A stretch of 10,158 bases of DNA from an uncultured Eubacteriales bacterium (GTDB lineage Bacteria; Bacillota; Clostridia; Oscillospirales; QAKW01), in assembly GCA_934378025.1 (NCBI GenBank), contig CAKRPM010000028.1, forward strand, positions 1-10,158. The letters run 5' to 3'. The notes under the pieces are model-generated. The model was not told where the DNA came from and ran no database searches. It saw only the letters and a program-made list of their open reading frames with translations. Positions within the stretch are counted from its first letter, which is position 1; each line of letters starts with the position of its first letter. Both the position numbers and the translations under genes were made by a program. Positions 1 through 6,029 of the stretch are shown here, in pieces.

Positions 1-450
1 CAGATACACCGCGATGCTGGAGCTGGAACCCGACAACGAAACGGCCAGCGCCACACGGGCATACTCCTTGGAATTCAGATTTTCCGCCATTACCTTGGTC
101 ATCGGCGGCCACAAAAACGCCTGAAAGAATCCATTCAGACTCCAAAGCACCGTCATCACCGTAATGTCCCGCATAAAGGCCATCGTCAGATTGATCACCG
201 TGGTGGCCGTCAGCCCCAAGGTCACCAAGCGGCGCGGCTTTACACGGTCGCCCAGCAAACCGGCCACCATTTGCCCGATCCACAGCATAATAAAGCTGCC
301 GGTGACCGCCAGGGACGCTGTTTTTTTGGTCAGCGCCATATCTTTAATAATTTCCGTCAGCGAAGCGGCGTAATTCATGCGCGTCAGATGACTGACGAAA
401 TACACCGCGCTGCACAGTAAAAACAATTTTTTAAAAACGGATTTTTTCAT
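1..450 (-). CDS. MFS organophosphate antiporter, GlpT/UhpT-like (3' end cut by window)
   Basis: This is the N-terminal 150 codons of a major facilitator permease; the frame is open to base 1, so the C-terminal part lies outside the window. The protein starts MKKSVFKKLFLL, followed by membrane segments at about residues 8-22, 48-68, 78-95 and 100-120. The loop after the second segment carries the MFS motif GDRVKPRRL (residues 67-75). The stretch SLNGFFQAFLWPPMTKVM (about 113-130) resembles the NGxxQ...WPP signature of the organophosphate:phosphate antiporters (GlpT, UhpT, PgtP). From family knowledge it would exchange a phosphorylated sugar or glycerol phosphate for phosphate across the cytoplasmic membrane; the exact substrate is not readable here. 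The ATG at 448-450 is preceded by GAGAGGG at 456-462, which overlaps the stop codon of the upstream DeoR gene. The gap is 11 bp, so the two are probably cotranscribed and translationally linked. Confidence 0.85.
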   Translation of the reverse strand, partial: MKKSVFKKLFLLCSAVYFVSHLTRMNYAASLTEIIKDMALTKKTASLAVTGSFIMLWIGQMVAGLLGDRVKPRRLVTLGLTATTVINLTMAFMRDITVMTVLWSLNGFFQAFLWPPMTKVMAENLNSKEYARVALAVSLSGSSSSIAVYL

Positions 451-461
451 AATAACCCTCT

Positions 462-1223
462 CTATTTTATTACACGAATCCCCGCGTCTTCAAACACACG
501 GCACATCACCGCGTCCGCCGATTTATCGGTCACAATGCTCATGTTGCCGCCGAGCGGACAGACCTTATAAAAAGCGCTCTTTCCGAGTTTTGACCCATCC
601 GCCAGCAAAAACACCTGATCGGCGCTTTGCATCATCGCCCGATGCAACGGCACAATCGGCTCTTCGCAACAGCAAACCCCGTCCCGAACATTGATGGCCG
701 CCGGGAAAATAAACGCTTTTTCCACATGAAATGCACGGACGGTTTCCACCGCATGATAGCCGAATACCGCACGCTCCGCGGGGAAATAATTGCCGCCTAC
801 CATAATGACCTGAATGTCCTTGACCGACGCCAGCACCTCCAGCACCTCCACGGAATTGGTCACGACGCTCAGCGCACTGCCGCGGGCGGCAATGAGATGC
901 GCCAGCTCCAACGCGGTAGTTCCGCAATCTAAAAAGATGGCGTCCCCTTCTTCAATCAACGCCAGTGCCGTCTCACAAAGCTCGCGTTTTTCGGCGTGGT
1001 TTTCATGCAGTCGGACGGTATAATCGGTGGACTTGCTCATCCCGCGCGCAATGATGGCGCCGCCGTGCACGCGCGTCAGCTGCCCGTTGGCCTCCATAAC
1101 GCTTAGATCCCGTCTTGCGGTTTCCGTGGAGATTTGAAACATTTGCGTCAGTCCCGAAACGCTGACCGATCCGTTTTCCTGCAATAATTGCACGATTTTG
1201 GCTCTTCTTTCATCTGCAAACAC
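462..1223 (-). CDS. DeoR-family transcriptional regulator
   Basis: This 253-residue protein is a full-length DeoR/GlpR-type repressor. Residues 1-57 form the winged helix-turn-helix, with the recognition region ISTETARRDLSVMEANGQL (about 31-49) and the typical RVHGGA (51-56). Residues about 74-250 form the sensor domain, with the sugar-phosphate pocket motifs DCGTTALELA (99-108), VVTNS (120-124), GG (143-144) and ADGSKLGKSAF (208-218). Members bind DNA until a phosphorylated sugar or similar metabolite releases them. The start is GTG at 1221-1223; no in-frame ATG lies nearby and AAGGGGG at 1232-1238 is well spaced. Its neighbour is a GlpT/UhpT-like permease gene 11 bp downstream, so it probably controls that uptake system and itself. 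An odd detail is three consecutive cysteines at residues 184-186. The family call is secure; the effector is unknown. Confidence 0.93.
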   Translation of the reverse strand: MFADERRAKIVQLLQENGSVSVSGLTQMFQISTETARRDLSVMEANGQLTRVHGGAIIARGMSKSTDYTVRLHENHAEKRELCETALALIEEGDAIFLDCGTTALELAHLIAARGSALSVVTNSVEVLEVLASVKDIQVIMVGGNYFPAERAVFGYHAVETVRAFHVEKAFIFPAAINVRDGVCCCEEPIVPLHRAMMQSADQVFLLADGSKLGKSAFYKVCPLGGNMSIVTDKSADAVMCRVFEDAGIRVIK

Positions 1224-1248
1224 ACATATTCCCCCTTAAACACACAGA

Positions 1249-1277
1249 ATATTATCACAATCGCACACAATTGTCAA
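1249..1277 (-). promoter_or_regulatory. Promoter of the deoR-MFS unit with possible operator
   Basis: Reading the minus strand, a perfect -35 TTGACA (1272-1277) is followed by 17 bases and TAATAT (1249-1254); GATAAT (1251-1256) is an overlapping, closer -10 match at 15-base spacing. The spacer holds ATTGTG twice, ten bases apart (1266-1271 and 1256-1261), and the palindrome ACAATTGT (1267-1274) overlaps the -35. These are plausible DeoR autoregulation sites, but that is inference. The GTG start is about 25 bases downstream. Confidence 0.65.
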
Positions 1278-1366
1278 GGCAAATCCCACATAAAAACGCA
1301 CAAGATTTTGCGGTTTCACATTTCTTTTTAAGCACTTTATACAAACCTTCTTTTTCCGACCGCCCC

Positions 1367-1403
1367 AAAAAAATGCTGCCCGCAGCCACAGGCTTCGGAC
1401 AGC
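1367..1403 (-). terminator. Intrinsic terminator after the AraC regulator gene
   Basis: On the minus strand GCTGTCCG pairs with CGGGCAGC (8 bp with one G-U), followed by an A/G mismatch, an inner AGCC/GGCT stem and a TGT loop. The hairpin (1375-1403) is followed by A and seven T (1367-1373). It begins five bases after the stop codon of the AraC-family gene and lies upstream of the deoR promoter, separating the two units. Confidence 0.85.
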
Positions 1404-1408
1404 GATAT

Positions 1409-2230
1409 TCACTTTTGTTTTTTGGTAAACTGCATGGGGCTCTCCCCCGTACTTTGTACAAACGCCTGATAAAACCCGGCATACGATCCAAACCCGCACA
1501 TAACGCTGACCTCACGCGGGCTGTGCCCCTTTTGCAAAAGCTCCTTGGCCAGCACCACCCGCTTGGCCAAAATATAGTTATGAACCGTGGAATTGGCATA
1601 CGCTTTAAACTGGCGCAGCAAATGATACTTGCTTAAATAAAAACGATCGGCAATATCGTCCAACTGCAGCGGCTCGGTAAAATGCGCATTGATATAATGG
1701 ATGACCTGCTGCATGCGCACCTTCGGTCCGTCCTCCTGCACCGGTGCATTTTTGATAAAGGCAATCAAAGAAAGCAAAATCAATGTGGCGTAACAATCCC
1801 GCTGCAACATCCCCACATCGCTTTTCTCCAGGGACAGCATTTTATACAGCATTTGCCGAAACTCGGCGCTTTGCGCCTCCTCGGTCGGAATCCGGCAGGG
1901 GGCGGCGGCATAATTTCCGAAATGCTCTCCCGACGGCTTCAAAAGCCTTGCGGCATAAGCGGGGGCAATCATCAGCACCATGCGTTCGTAGGTAATGTTT
2001 TCATCAATAATCACCGGTCGATGCAGCTTTCCGGGCGGAATGATCAGCAAATCCCCCGGCATTAAATAATACGCCTTGTCCTCGATATAATACTGCACCT
2101 CGCCGGACAAAAAATACAATATTTCATATTCGTCATGCGCATGAAAATCCAGCGTCCGAAAATTCGGACTGACGGTAAAATTCAGTCGGCACTGAGCGCT
2201 GTTGACATTGGCCTGTGTAATTTCTGTCAT
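1409..2230 (-). CDS. AraC-family transcriptional regulator (cupin sensor)
   Basis: The 273-residue protein has the standard two-part AraC layout. The N-terminal half is a cupin-type sensor: HAHDEYE (30-36), the MPGDLLIIPPG strand pair (57-67) and KLHRP (68-72). The C-terminal 100 residues carry two helix-turn-helix motifs, at about 187-211 (LDDIADRFYLSKYHLLRQF) and 236-262 (SPREVSVMCGFGSYAGFYQAF), and end in the usual ESPMQF. A longer reading starts at GTG 2236, but AGGAGG at 2238-2243 is only one base from that codon and seven bases from the ATG at 2228-2230, so I use the ATG. Proteins of this layout sense a small molecule and usually activate a nearby sugar or metabolite gene set. Here the gene sits alone between two terminators, so its target is not obvious; it may act on the adjacent liv or deoR units or elsewhere. 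Confidence 0.93.
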   Translation of the reverse strand: MTEITQANVNSAQCRLNFTVSPNFRTLDFHAHDEYEILYFLSGEVQYYIEDKAYYLMPGDLLIIPPGKLHRPVIIDENITYERMVLMIAPAYAARLLKPSGEHFGNYAAAPCRIPTEEAQSAEFRQMLYKMLSLEKSDVGMLQRDCYATLILLSLIAFIKNAPVQEDGPKVRMQQVIHYINAHFTEPLQLDDIADRFYLSKYHLLRQFKAYANSTVHNYILAKRVVLAKELLQKGHSPREVSVMCGFGSYAGFYQAFVQSTGESPMQFTKKQK

Positions 2231-2237
2231 GGTCACC

Positions 2238-2243
2238 CCTCCT
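2238..2243 (-). promoter_or_regulatory. Ribosome binding site that fixes the AraC start
   Basis: AGGAGG on the minus strand lies seven bases before the ATG at 2228-2230 but only one base before the in-frame GTG at 2234-2236. This favours the ATG and shortens the protein by two residues. Confidence 0.8.
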
Positions 2244-2247
2244 ACTT

Positions 2248-2293
2248 AATAGAATACGGCAATTTTTTTAATATTTCAATAGAATATTATTCT
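2248..2293 (-). promoter_or_regulatory. Promoter and likely operator of the AraC-family gene
   Basis: On the minus strand TTGAAA (2274-2279) and TATTCT (2251-2256) are 17 bases apart, a good sigma-A arrangement. The nonamer TATTCTATT occurs twice, exactly 30 bases apart (2248-2256 and 2278-2286); the near copy contains the -10. Just upstream of the -35 is a perfect 13-base palindrome, AGAATATTATTCT (2281-2293), overlapping the far copy. Autoregulation through these repeats is inferred, not shown. The predicted transcript leader is very short, with the Shine-Dalgarno almost at the 5' end. Confidence 0.6.
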
Positions 2294-2321
2294 TTTTTTC
2301 AGATTTTTTCTCCTTTCGCGC

Positions 2322-2364
2322 AAAAAAGAGCTGTAAAAAAGCGGATGCTTTTTTACAGCTCTTT
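2322..2364 (-). terminator. Intrinsic terminator of the liv operon
   Basis: A perfect 18-bp stem, AAAGAGCTGTAAAAAAGC (2325-2342) against its complement (2347-2364) with a 4-base loop, is followed on the minus strand by a run of six T (2322-2327, the innermost of which also pair). It starts about 10 bases after the livF stop and lies before the araC-family promoter. Confidence 0.9.
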
Positions 2365-2374
2365 GAAAATCGCC

Positions 2375-3088
2375 TTAGCCGCCGAGGTAGGCCTTCTTGA
2401 CCTCTTCGCTTTGCATAAGCTCTTTGCCTGTACCGGACAAAACGATCTTTCCGTTTTCCAGTACATACGCGTGATCGCTGATGGCCAACGATTTACCGGC
2501 GTTTTGTTCTACCAGCAAAATCGTTGTTCCGTTTTTATTAAAGGTATTGACAATAATGTCAAACACCTCATCCACCAACAACGGCGACAAACCCATGGAC
2601 GGTTCGTCCAGCATCAGCAGCGTGGGATGACTCATCATTGCGCGTCCCATGGCCAGCATCTGCTGCTCGCCGCCCGACAAGGTGCCCGCCACCTGATTGC
2701 GGCGTTCGCCCAAACGCGGGAAATAGGTATAGGTTTCCTCGATATCCTCTTTAATCTTCTTTTTATCGTCCTTGGTATACGCGCCCATCAACAGATTTTC
2801 ATAAACCGTCAATTCCTGAAACACGCGTCTGCCTTCCGGTACCTGCGTCATGCCCATGCGCACAATTTTGTGACAGGGGACATGGGTGATGTCCTGCCCA
2901 TCAAACGTAACCGTGCCGCCCCCGGAGGGAATCAGTCCCATAACGCTTTGCATGGTGGTGGTTTTGCCGGCGCCGTTGGCACCGATCAACGTCACGATTT
3001 CGCCCTTTTCCACCTGAAAGCTGATGCCTTTCAGCGCCTGAATTACACCGTAATATACCGTTAAGTTGTTCACCTCTAAAAATGCCAT
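2375..3088 (-). CDS. livF: Branched-chain amino acid ABC importer ATPase LivF
   Basis: This 237-residue cytoplasmic ATPase is one of the two nucleotide-binding subunits of the LivKHMGF importer and powers substrate uptake through LivH/LivM. Walker A GANGAGKTT is at 36-44, the Q-loop region near TQVPEGRRVF (81-90), the signature LSGGEQQ at 137-143 and Walker B LLMLDEP at 157-163. The switch position reads VEQN (193-196), with Gln where most ABC ATPases have His, as is usual for LivF. The length equals the common LivF length. The ATG at 3086-3088 lies 4 bp after the livG stop and has AGGAGGG upstream inside the livG end, so translation is probably coupled. It is the last gene of the operon and is followed by a strong terminator. 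The LivF call is firm; BCAA specificity rests on the family and operon layout. Confidence 0.95.
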   Translation of the reverse strand: MAFLEVNNLTVYYGVIQALKGISFQVEKGEIVTLIGANGAGKTTTMQSVMGLIPSGGGTVTFDGQDITHVPCHKIVRMGMTQVPEGRRVFQELTVYENLLMGAYTKDDKKKIKEDIEETYTYFPRLGERRNQVAGTLSGGEQQMLAMGRAMMSHPTLLMLDEPSMGLSPLLVDEVFDIIVNTFNKNGTTILLVEQNAGKSLAISDHAYVLENGKIVLSGTGKELMQSEEVKKAYLGG

Positions 3089-3092
3089 GCGC

Positions 3093-3863
3093 CTACCCTC
3101 CTATATATGCCTTAATAACCTCAGGGTCATTGAGAGCCGTCTTGGTATCGCCCTGCGCCAACACCGTACCGAAATTCAATACCGTAATTTCATCGCACAG
3201 GCCGGCCACAAATTTCATATCATGCTCAATGAGCAAAATGGTCAAATCAAATTCATCCCGAATTTTACGGACGATCTCCATCAAATCCGCCGTTTCATTG
3301 GGGTTCATACCCGCGGCGGGTTCGTCCAGCAGCAGCAGCTTCGGATTGGTGGCCAATGCTCTGGCAATTTCCAGCTTGCGCTGTTTGCCGTACGGCAGGT
3401 TGCACGCCAAATTATTGCGCTGATCCTCCAGCCCGAAAATCCGCAGGATTTCCTTGGCCCGCGCCCGCATACGCACCTCGGTGTCAAAATGGCGGGGCAG
3501 CCGCAGCATACTGGTAAACGGACTGCATTTAAATTCCGGTTGATTGTGAAGCCCGACCATAACGTTACGGATTACGCTCATATTGCTGAACAAACGGATG
3601 TTCTGAAAAGTTCTGGCAATCCCTTTGTGATTGATGGCCTCCTGGCTTTTGCCGTTGAGCTTTTCCCCATCCAGATAAAAGCAGCCGCTGGTAGGTTGAT
3701 ATACGCCGGTCAACAGATTAAATACCGTGGTTTTGCCGGCGCCGTTGGGGCCGACCAAACCGTACAGCTGGCGTTTTTTAATTTCAAGATTTACGTTTGA
3801 AACCGCTTTCAGACCGCCGAAGGTAATGCCGAGATTTTCGGTTTTTAAAATGATATCCGACAT
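3093..3863 (-). CDS. livG: Branched-chain amino acid ABC importer ATPase LivG
   Basis: This 256-residue protein is the second ATPase of the importer and pairs with LivF. Walker A GPNGAGKTT is at 38-46. The signature is the LivG-type variant LPYGKQRKLEIARAL (156-170) instead of LSGGQ. Walker B is LLLLDEPAAGMNPNE (176-190), where AGMNP is typical of LivG/BraF, and the switch histidine is H214 in LIEHDM. The C-terminal stretch ending EVIKAYIGG is also usual for this family. The ATG at 3861-3863 is one base after the livM stop, with AAGGAGGG overlapping the end of livM. No key residue is missing. Confidence 0.95.
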   Translation of the reverse strand: MSDIILKTENLGITFGGLKAVSNVNLEIKKRQLYGLVGPNGAGKTTVFNLLTGVYQPTSGCFYLDGEKLNGKSQEAINHKGIARTFQNIRLFSNMSVIRNVMVGLHNQPEFKCSPFTSMLRLPRHFDTEVRMRARAKEILRIFGLEDQRNNLACNLPYGKQRKLEIARALATNPKLLLLDEPAAGMNPNETADLMEIVRKIRDEFDLTILLIEHDMKFVAGLCDEITVLNFGTVLAQGDTKTALNDPEVIKAYIGG

Positions 3864-3864
3864 T

Positions 3865-5010
3865 TTATTTACCCTCCTTGTCTGTATTCTTTTCTTTGTT
3901 GCTTTTCGGAAGTTCCGCCGTCAGCACCTCATCCATCGGGATTTTGGTCACAATACGATTCCATGCGGCGTCGTCGTCCGAAATCACTTCGGGTTTATGT
4001 TTTTTCACCAGCTTGCTTTTGATTGCCTTAAAGCTGAGTTTTTCTTTCAAGGGCTTAAGCGCAGGCGCATTGTTGAAGATGACCATAACCACCAAAATGA
4101 TGGCATAGATCAGTAGTTTCAGCGCCGCCATGCTGCCGGTCAGCTGGCTTTGCAGCTGAACGTTTACAAAGGTAATCAGCGTTGCGGCGATAATCGAACC
4201 GTTGATGCTGCCCATGCCGCCCAGTACAACCATTACCAAAATTTCAATGGAATAGTTATACGAAAACGTTCCGTACAAAACCGGGTTGGTAAAGTGCCCG
4301 TAAATAACGCCGGCCAGGCCCGCAAAGAATGCCGAAATCGTAAAGACAAACAATTTGTAAAACATGATGTTAACGCCCATCGCCTTGGCGGCAATTTCAT
4401 TGTCGCGAATAGCGGTGATCGCCCGTCCGTGTTTGCTGCGGATCAAGCTTTGAATTAAGAAAAGAACAATCAGCACCACAATAAAGGCAATGACAAAAAG
4501 CGTCTTTGGTTTAATCTGAATATCGCTGGTCATGAGTCCCTTTGCGCCGCCGAACAGTTCCAGATTTTTAAAGACATTACGAACAATTTCGCCGAACGCC
4601 AAGGTAACAATAGCCAGATAGTCACCTTTCAGGCGCAGTGCCGGCAGTCCGATGATCAAACCGAATACCGCCGCGCTCAATCCGCCGATCAGCATTGCCA
4701 AAATCAACAGCAGAATTTCATTTTCGATCACGCCGCTGAGTGCCTCGGCGCAAAAGCAACCGATATAAGCGCCCACGCACATAAATCCGGCGTGTCCCAA
4801 ACTCAACTCGCCCAAAAAGCCGACCACAAGATTCAGCGATACCGCCAAAATAATACTGTATGCGATGCGCACCAGCATACCCGTATTGGAACGACTGAGA
4901 TTGCCGGTACTGTCCAAAATCATCATCAGCACCAGAAAGACGGCAATGACGATGTAATTGATACTGTTCTTAATTTTAAATGTTTTTTTCAAATTTTCCC
5001 CGAATCCCAT
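3865..5010 (-). CDS. livM: Branched-chain amino acid ABC importer permease LivM with charged C-terminal tail
   Basis: This 381-residue inner-membrane permease forms the channel with LivH. About eight to ten hydrophobic segments span residues 17-316. Family motifs are GELSLGHAGFMCVGAY (67-82), GDYLAIVTLAFGEIVR (129-144), the cytoplasmic coupling loop GRAITAIRDNEIAAKAMGVN (195-214) that contacts the ATPases, and VLGGMGSINGS (262-272). The frame can be read up to a TTG at 5052, but the ATG at 5008-5010 lies 4 bp after the livH stop, has AGAAGG at 5020-5025, and matches the spacing of the other liv junctions, so I use it. After the last membrane segment (about 316) a hydrophilic, lysine-rich tail of about 65 residues follows, ending KEKNTDKEGK. 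The usual LivM ending of the FRPQGL type is absent. The tail runs in frame into the livG ribosome binding site, so it does not look like a frameshift. Confidence 0.93.
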   Translation of the reverse strand: MGFGENLKKTFKIKNSINYIVIAVFLVLMMILDSTGNLSRSNTGMLVRIAYSIILAVSLNLVVGFLGELSLGHAGFMCVGAYIGCFCAEALSGVIENEILLLILAMLIGGLSAAVFGLIIGLPALRLKGDYLAIVTLAFGEIVRNVFKNLELFGGAKGLMTSDIQIKPKTLFVIAFIVVLIVLFLIQSLIRSKHGRAITAIRDNEIAAKAMGVNIMFYKLFVFTISAFFAGLAGVIYGHFTNPVLYGTFSYNYSIEILVMVVLGGMGSINGSIIAATLITFVNVQLQSQLTGSMAALKLLIYAIILVVMVIFNNAPALKPLKEKLSFKAIKSKLVKKHKPEVISDDDAAWNRIVTKIPMDEVLTAELPKSNKEKNTDKEGK

Positions 5011-5014
5011 CGTC

Positions 5015-5887
5015 CTACACCTTCTCTCTGCGCTTCTTGCCCAAAATACCAATGGGTCTGACCAGAAGAATAATAATCAGCAAGGTAAATTCAATTGCTG
5101 TCGTATAGGCGCTGATGGCGGGAATACTCTGGCAAACCTTTTCGATAATGCCCAGCATCACGCCGCCCAGCATTGCGCCGGGGATTGAACCGATACCGCC
5201 GATAACCGCCGCGGTAAACGCCTTAATACCGGGCATGGAACCAAGCGTCGGCTCAACAGCGGGAATTTGCATCAGGTAAAACAGACTGGCAAATGCCGCC
5301 AGTGCCGAACCGATGGCAAAGGTAATGGTAATAATCTTATTAACGCTCACACCCATCAGCTGTGCGGCACCGCGATCCTCGGATACCGCGACCATGGCGC
5401 GGCCGGTACGCGTTTTTTGAACAAACAGCGTCAGTCCCGCCATAATGATAGCGCCGATCACCAGCGTGATAATGGTATTTACACTGATTTTCGTGCCGAA
5501 CAACGGCAAAGTGCCGAAATCATGCAAGGTGATTTGGTGCGGTTTTGCACCGAAAATCATTTGCGCCAAGCCCTGCAGCAAATAGCTGACGCCGATGGCC
5601 GTAATCAAAACCGCCAACGGCGACGCGTCCCGCAGCGGACGGTAGGCCAAGCGTTCGATCACCACGCCCATGACGGTACACAGTACCACGGAAACGGCAA
5701 ATCCGATCCAGGCATTACCGCCAAAATTGATCGTGGTTAAAATAGCATAAGCGCCGACCATGATAATGTCGCCGTGTGCAAAGTTCAGCATCTTGGCAAT
5801 ACCGTATACCATGGTATACCCAAGCGCAATCAATGCATACACTGCGCCCAGACTGAGTCCGTCGAGTATTGTACTTAAAGTGCTCAT
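5015..5887 (-). CDS. livH: Branched-chain amino acid ABC importer permease LivH
   Basis: This 290-residue membrane protein is the partner permease of LivM. It begins with the typical LivH opening, ILDGLSLGAVYALIALGYTMVYGI (7-30), then KMLNFAHGDIIMVGAY (32-47), and carries the coupling loop GRAMVAVSEDRGAAQLMGV (162-180), AAVIGGIGSIPGAMLGG (226-242) and the end motif LLVRPIGILGKK (274-285). An upstream in-frame ATG at 5906-5908 would add seven residues, but those codons themselves contain the ribosome binding site AAAGGAG (5895-5901), correctly spaced for the ATG at 5885-5887. It is separated from livK by 142 bp of hairpin-rich sequence without a clear promoter, and is tightly packed against livM downstream. 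Confidence 0.95.
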   Translation of the reverse strand: MSTLSTILDGLSLGAVYALIALGYTMVYGIAKMLNFAHGDIIMVGAYAILTTINFGGNAWIGFAVSVVLCTVMGVVIERLAYRPLRDASPLAVLITAIGVSYLLQGLAQMIFGAKPHQITLHDFGTLPLFGTKISVNTIITLVIGAIIMAGLTLFVQKTRTGRAMVAVSEDRGAAQLMGVSVNKIITITFAIGSALAAFASLFYLMQIPAVEPTLGSMPGIKAFTAAVIGGIGSIPGAMLGGVMLGIIEKVCQSIPAISAYTTAIEFTLLIIILLVRPIGILGKKRREKV

Positions 5888-5894
5888 TGATCTA

Positions 5895-5901
5895 CTCCTT
5901 T
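5895..5901 (-). promoter_or_regulatory. Ribosome binding site that fixes the LivH start
   Basis: AAAGGAG on the minus strand sits seven bases before the ATG at 5885-5887. The alternative ATG at 5906-5908 lies upstream of this site, so it is unlikely to be used. Confidence 0.85.
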
Positions 5902-5924
5902 TTTTCATTTAACATGCAAAAAGC

Positions 5925-5978
5925 CGGTTTGCACCGAAAAACAAAAAATCCCGCTTTTCTGCTTTTCGGAACAAACCG
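5925..5978 (-). other. Second livK-livH intercistronic stem-loop
   Basis: CGGTTTG (5972-5978 as read on minus) pairs with CAAACCG (5925-5931), then after a 2x2 internal loop CCGAAAA pairs with TTTTCGG, leaving a 22-base apical loop that contains A/T-rich runs. It lies close to the livH ribosome binding site. It could stabilise the livK transcript 3' end or modulate entry of RNA polymerase or ribosomes into livH. The role is inferred. Confidence 0.55.
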
Positions 5979-5985
5979 TCGGGCG

Positions 5986-6011
5986 CGGAGGGAAACCGAA
6001 GTTCCCCTCCG
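5986..6011 (-). other. First livK-livH intercistronic hairpin with UUCG tetraloop
   Basis: On the minus strand CGGAGGGGAAC pairs with GTTTCCCTCCG (11 bp, one G-U) around TTCG, closed by C-G: the exceptionally stable C(UUCG)G tetraloop. It starts 18 bases after the livK stop codon. No T-run follows, so it is not a standard intrinsic terminator; protection of the livK message from 3' exonucleases is the most likely role (inference). Confidence 0.75.
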
Positions 6012-6029
6012 TCCGTACTTTCAAAGGAT

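Noticed and set aside
2135..3800. Two long plus-strand open frames opposite livF, livG and the AraC gene (2135-3064 and 3066-3800)
   Set aside because: Their translations are rich in His, Gln and Arg without any recognisable domain, and they lie antisense to genes with clear catalytic motifs. They are mirror frames of real genes.
3865..4064. Frameshift explaining the unusual LivM tail
   Set aside because: The frame continues to a stop one base before livG, with the livG binding site in normal position, and no alternative frame gives the standard LivM ending on reading.
5011..5052. Longer LivM start at TTG 5052 (14 extra residues)
   Set aside because: The extra part overlaps the end of livH and reads as arginine-rich antiframe sequence; the ATG at 5010 has a binding site and the usual 4-bp junction.
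5986..6011. Intrinsic terminator directly after livK
   Set aside because: The stem is strong but no T-run follows on the minus strand, and livH downstream has no separate promoter that I can see.
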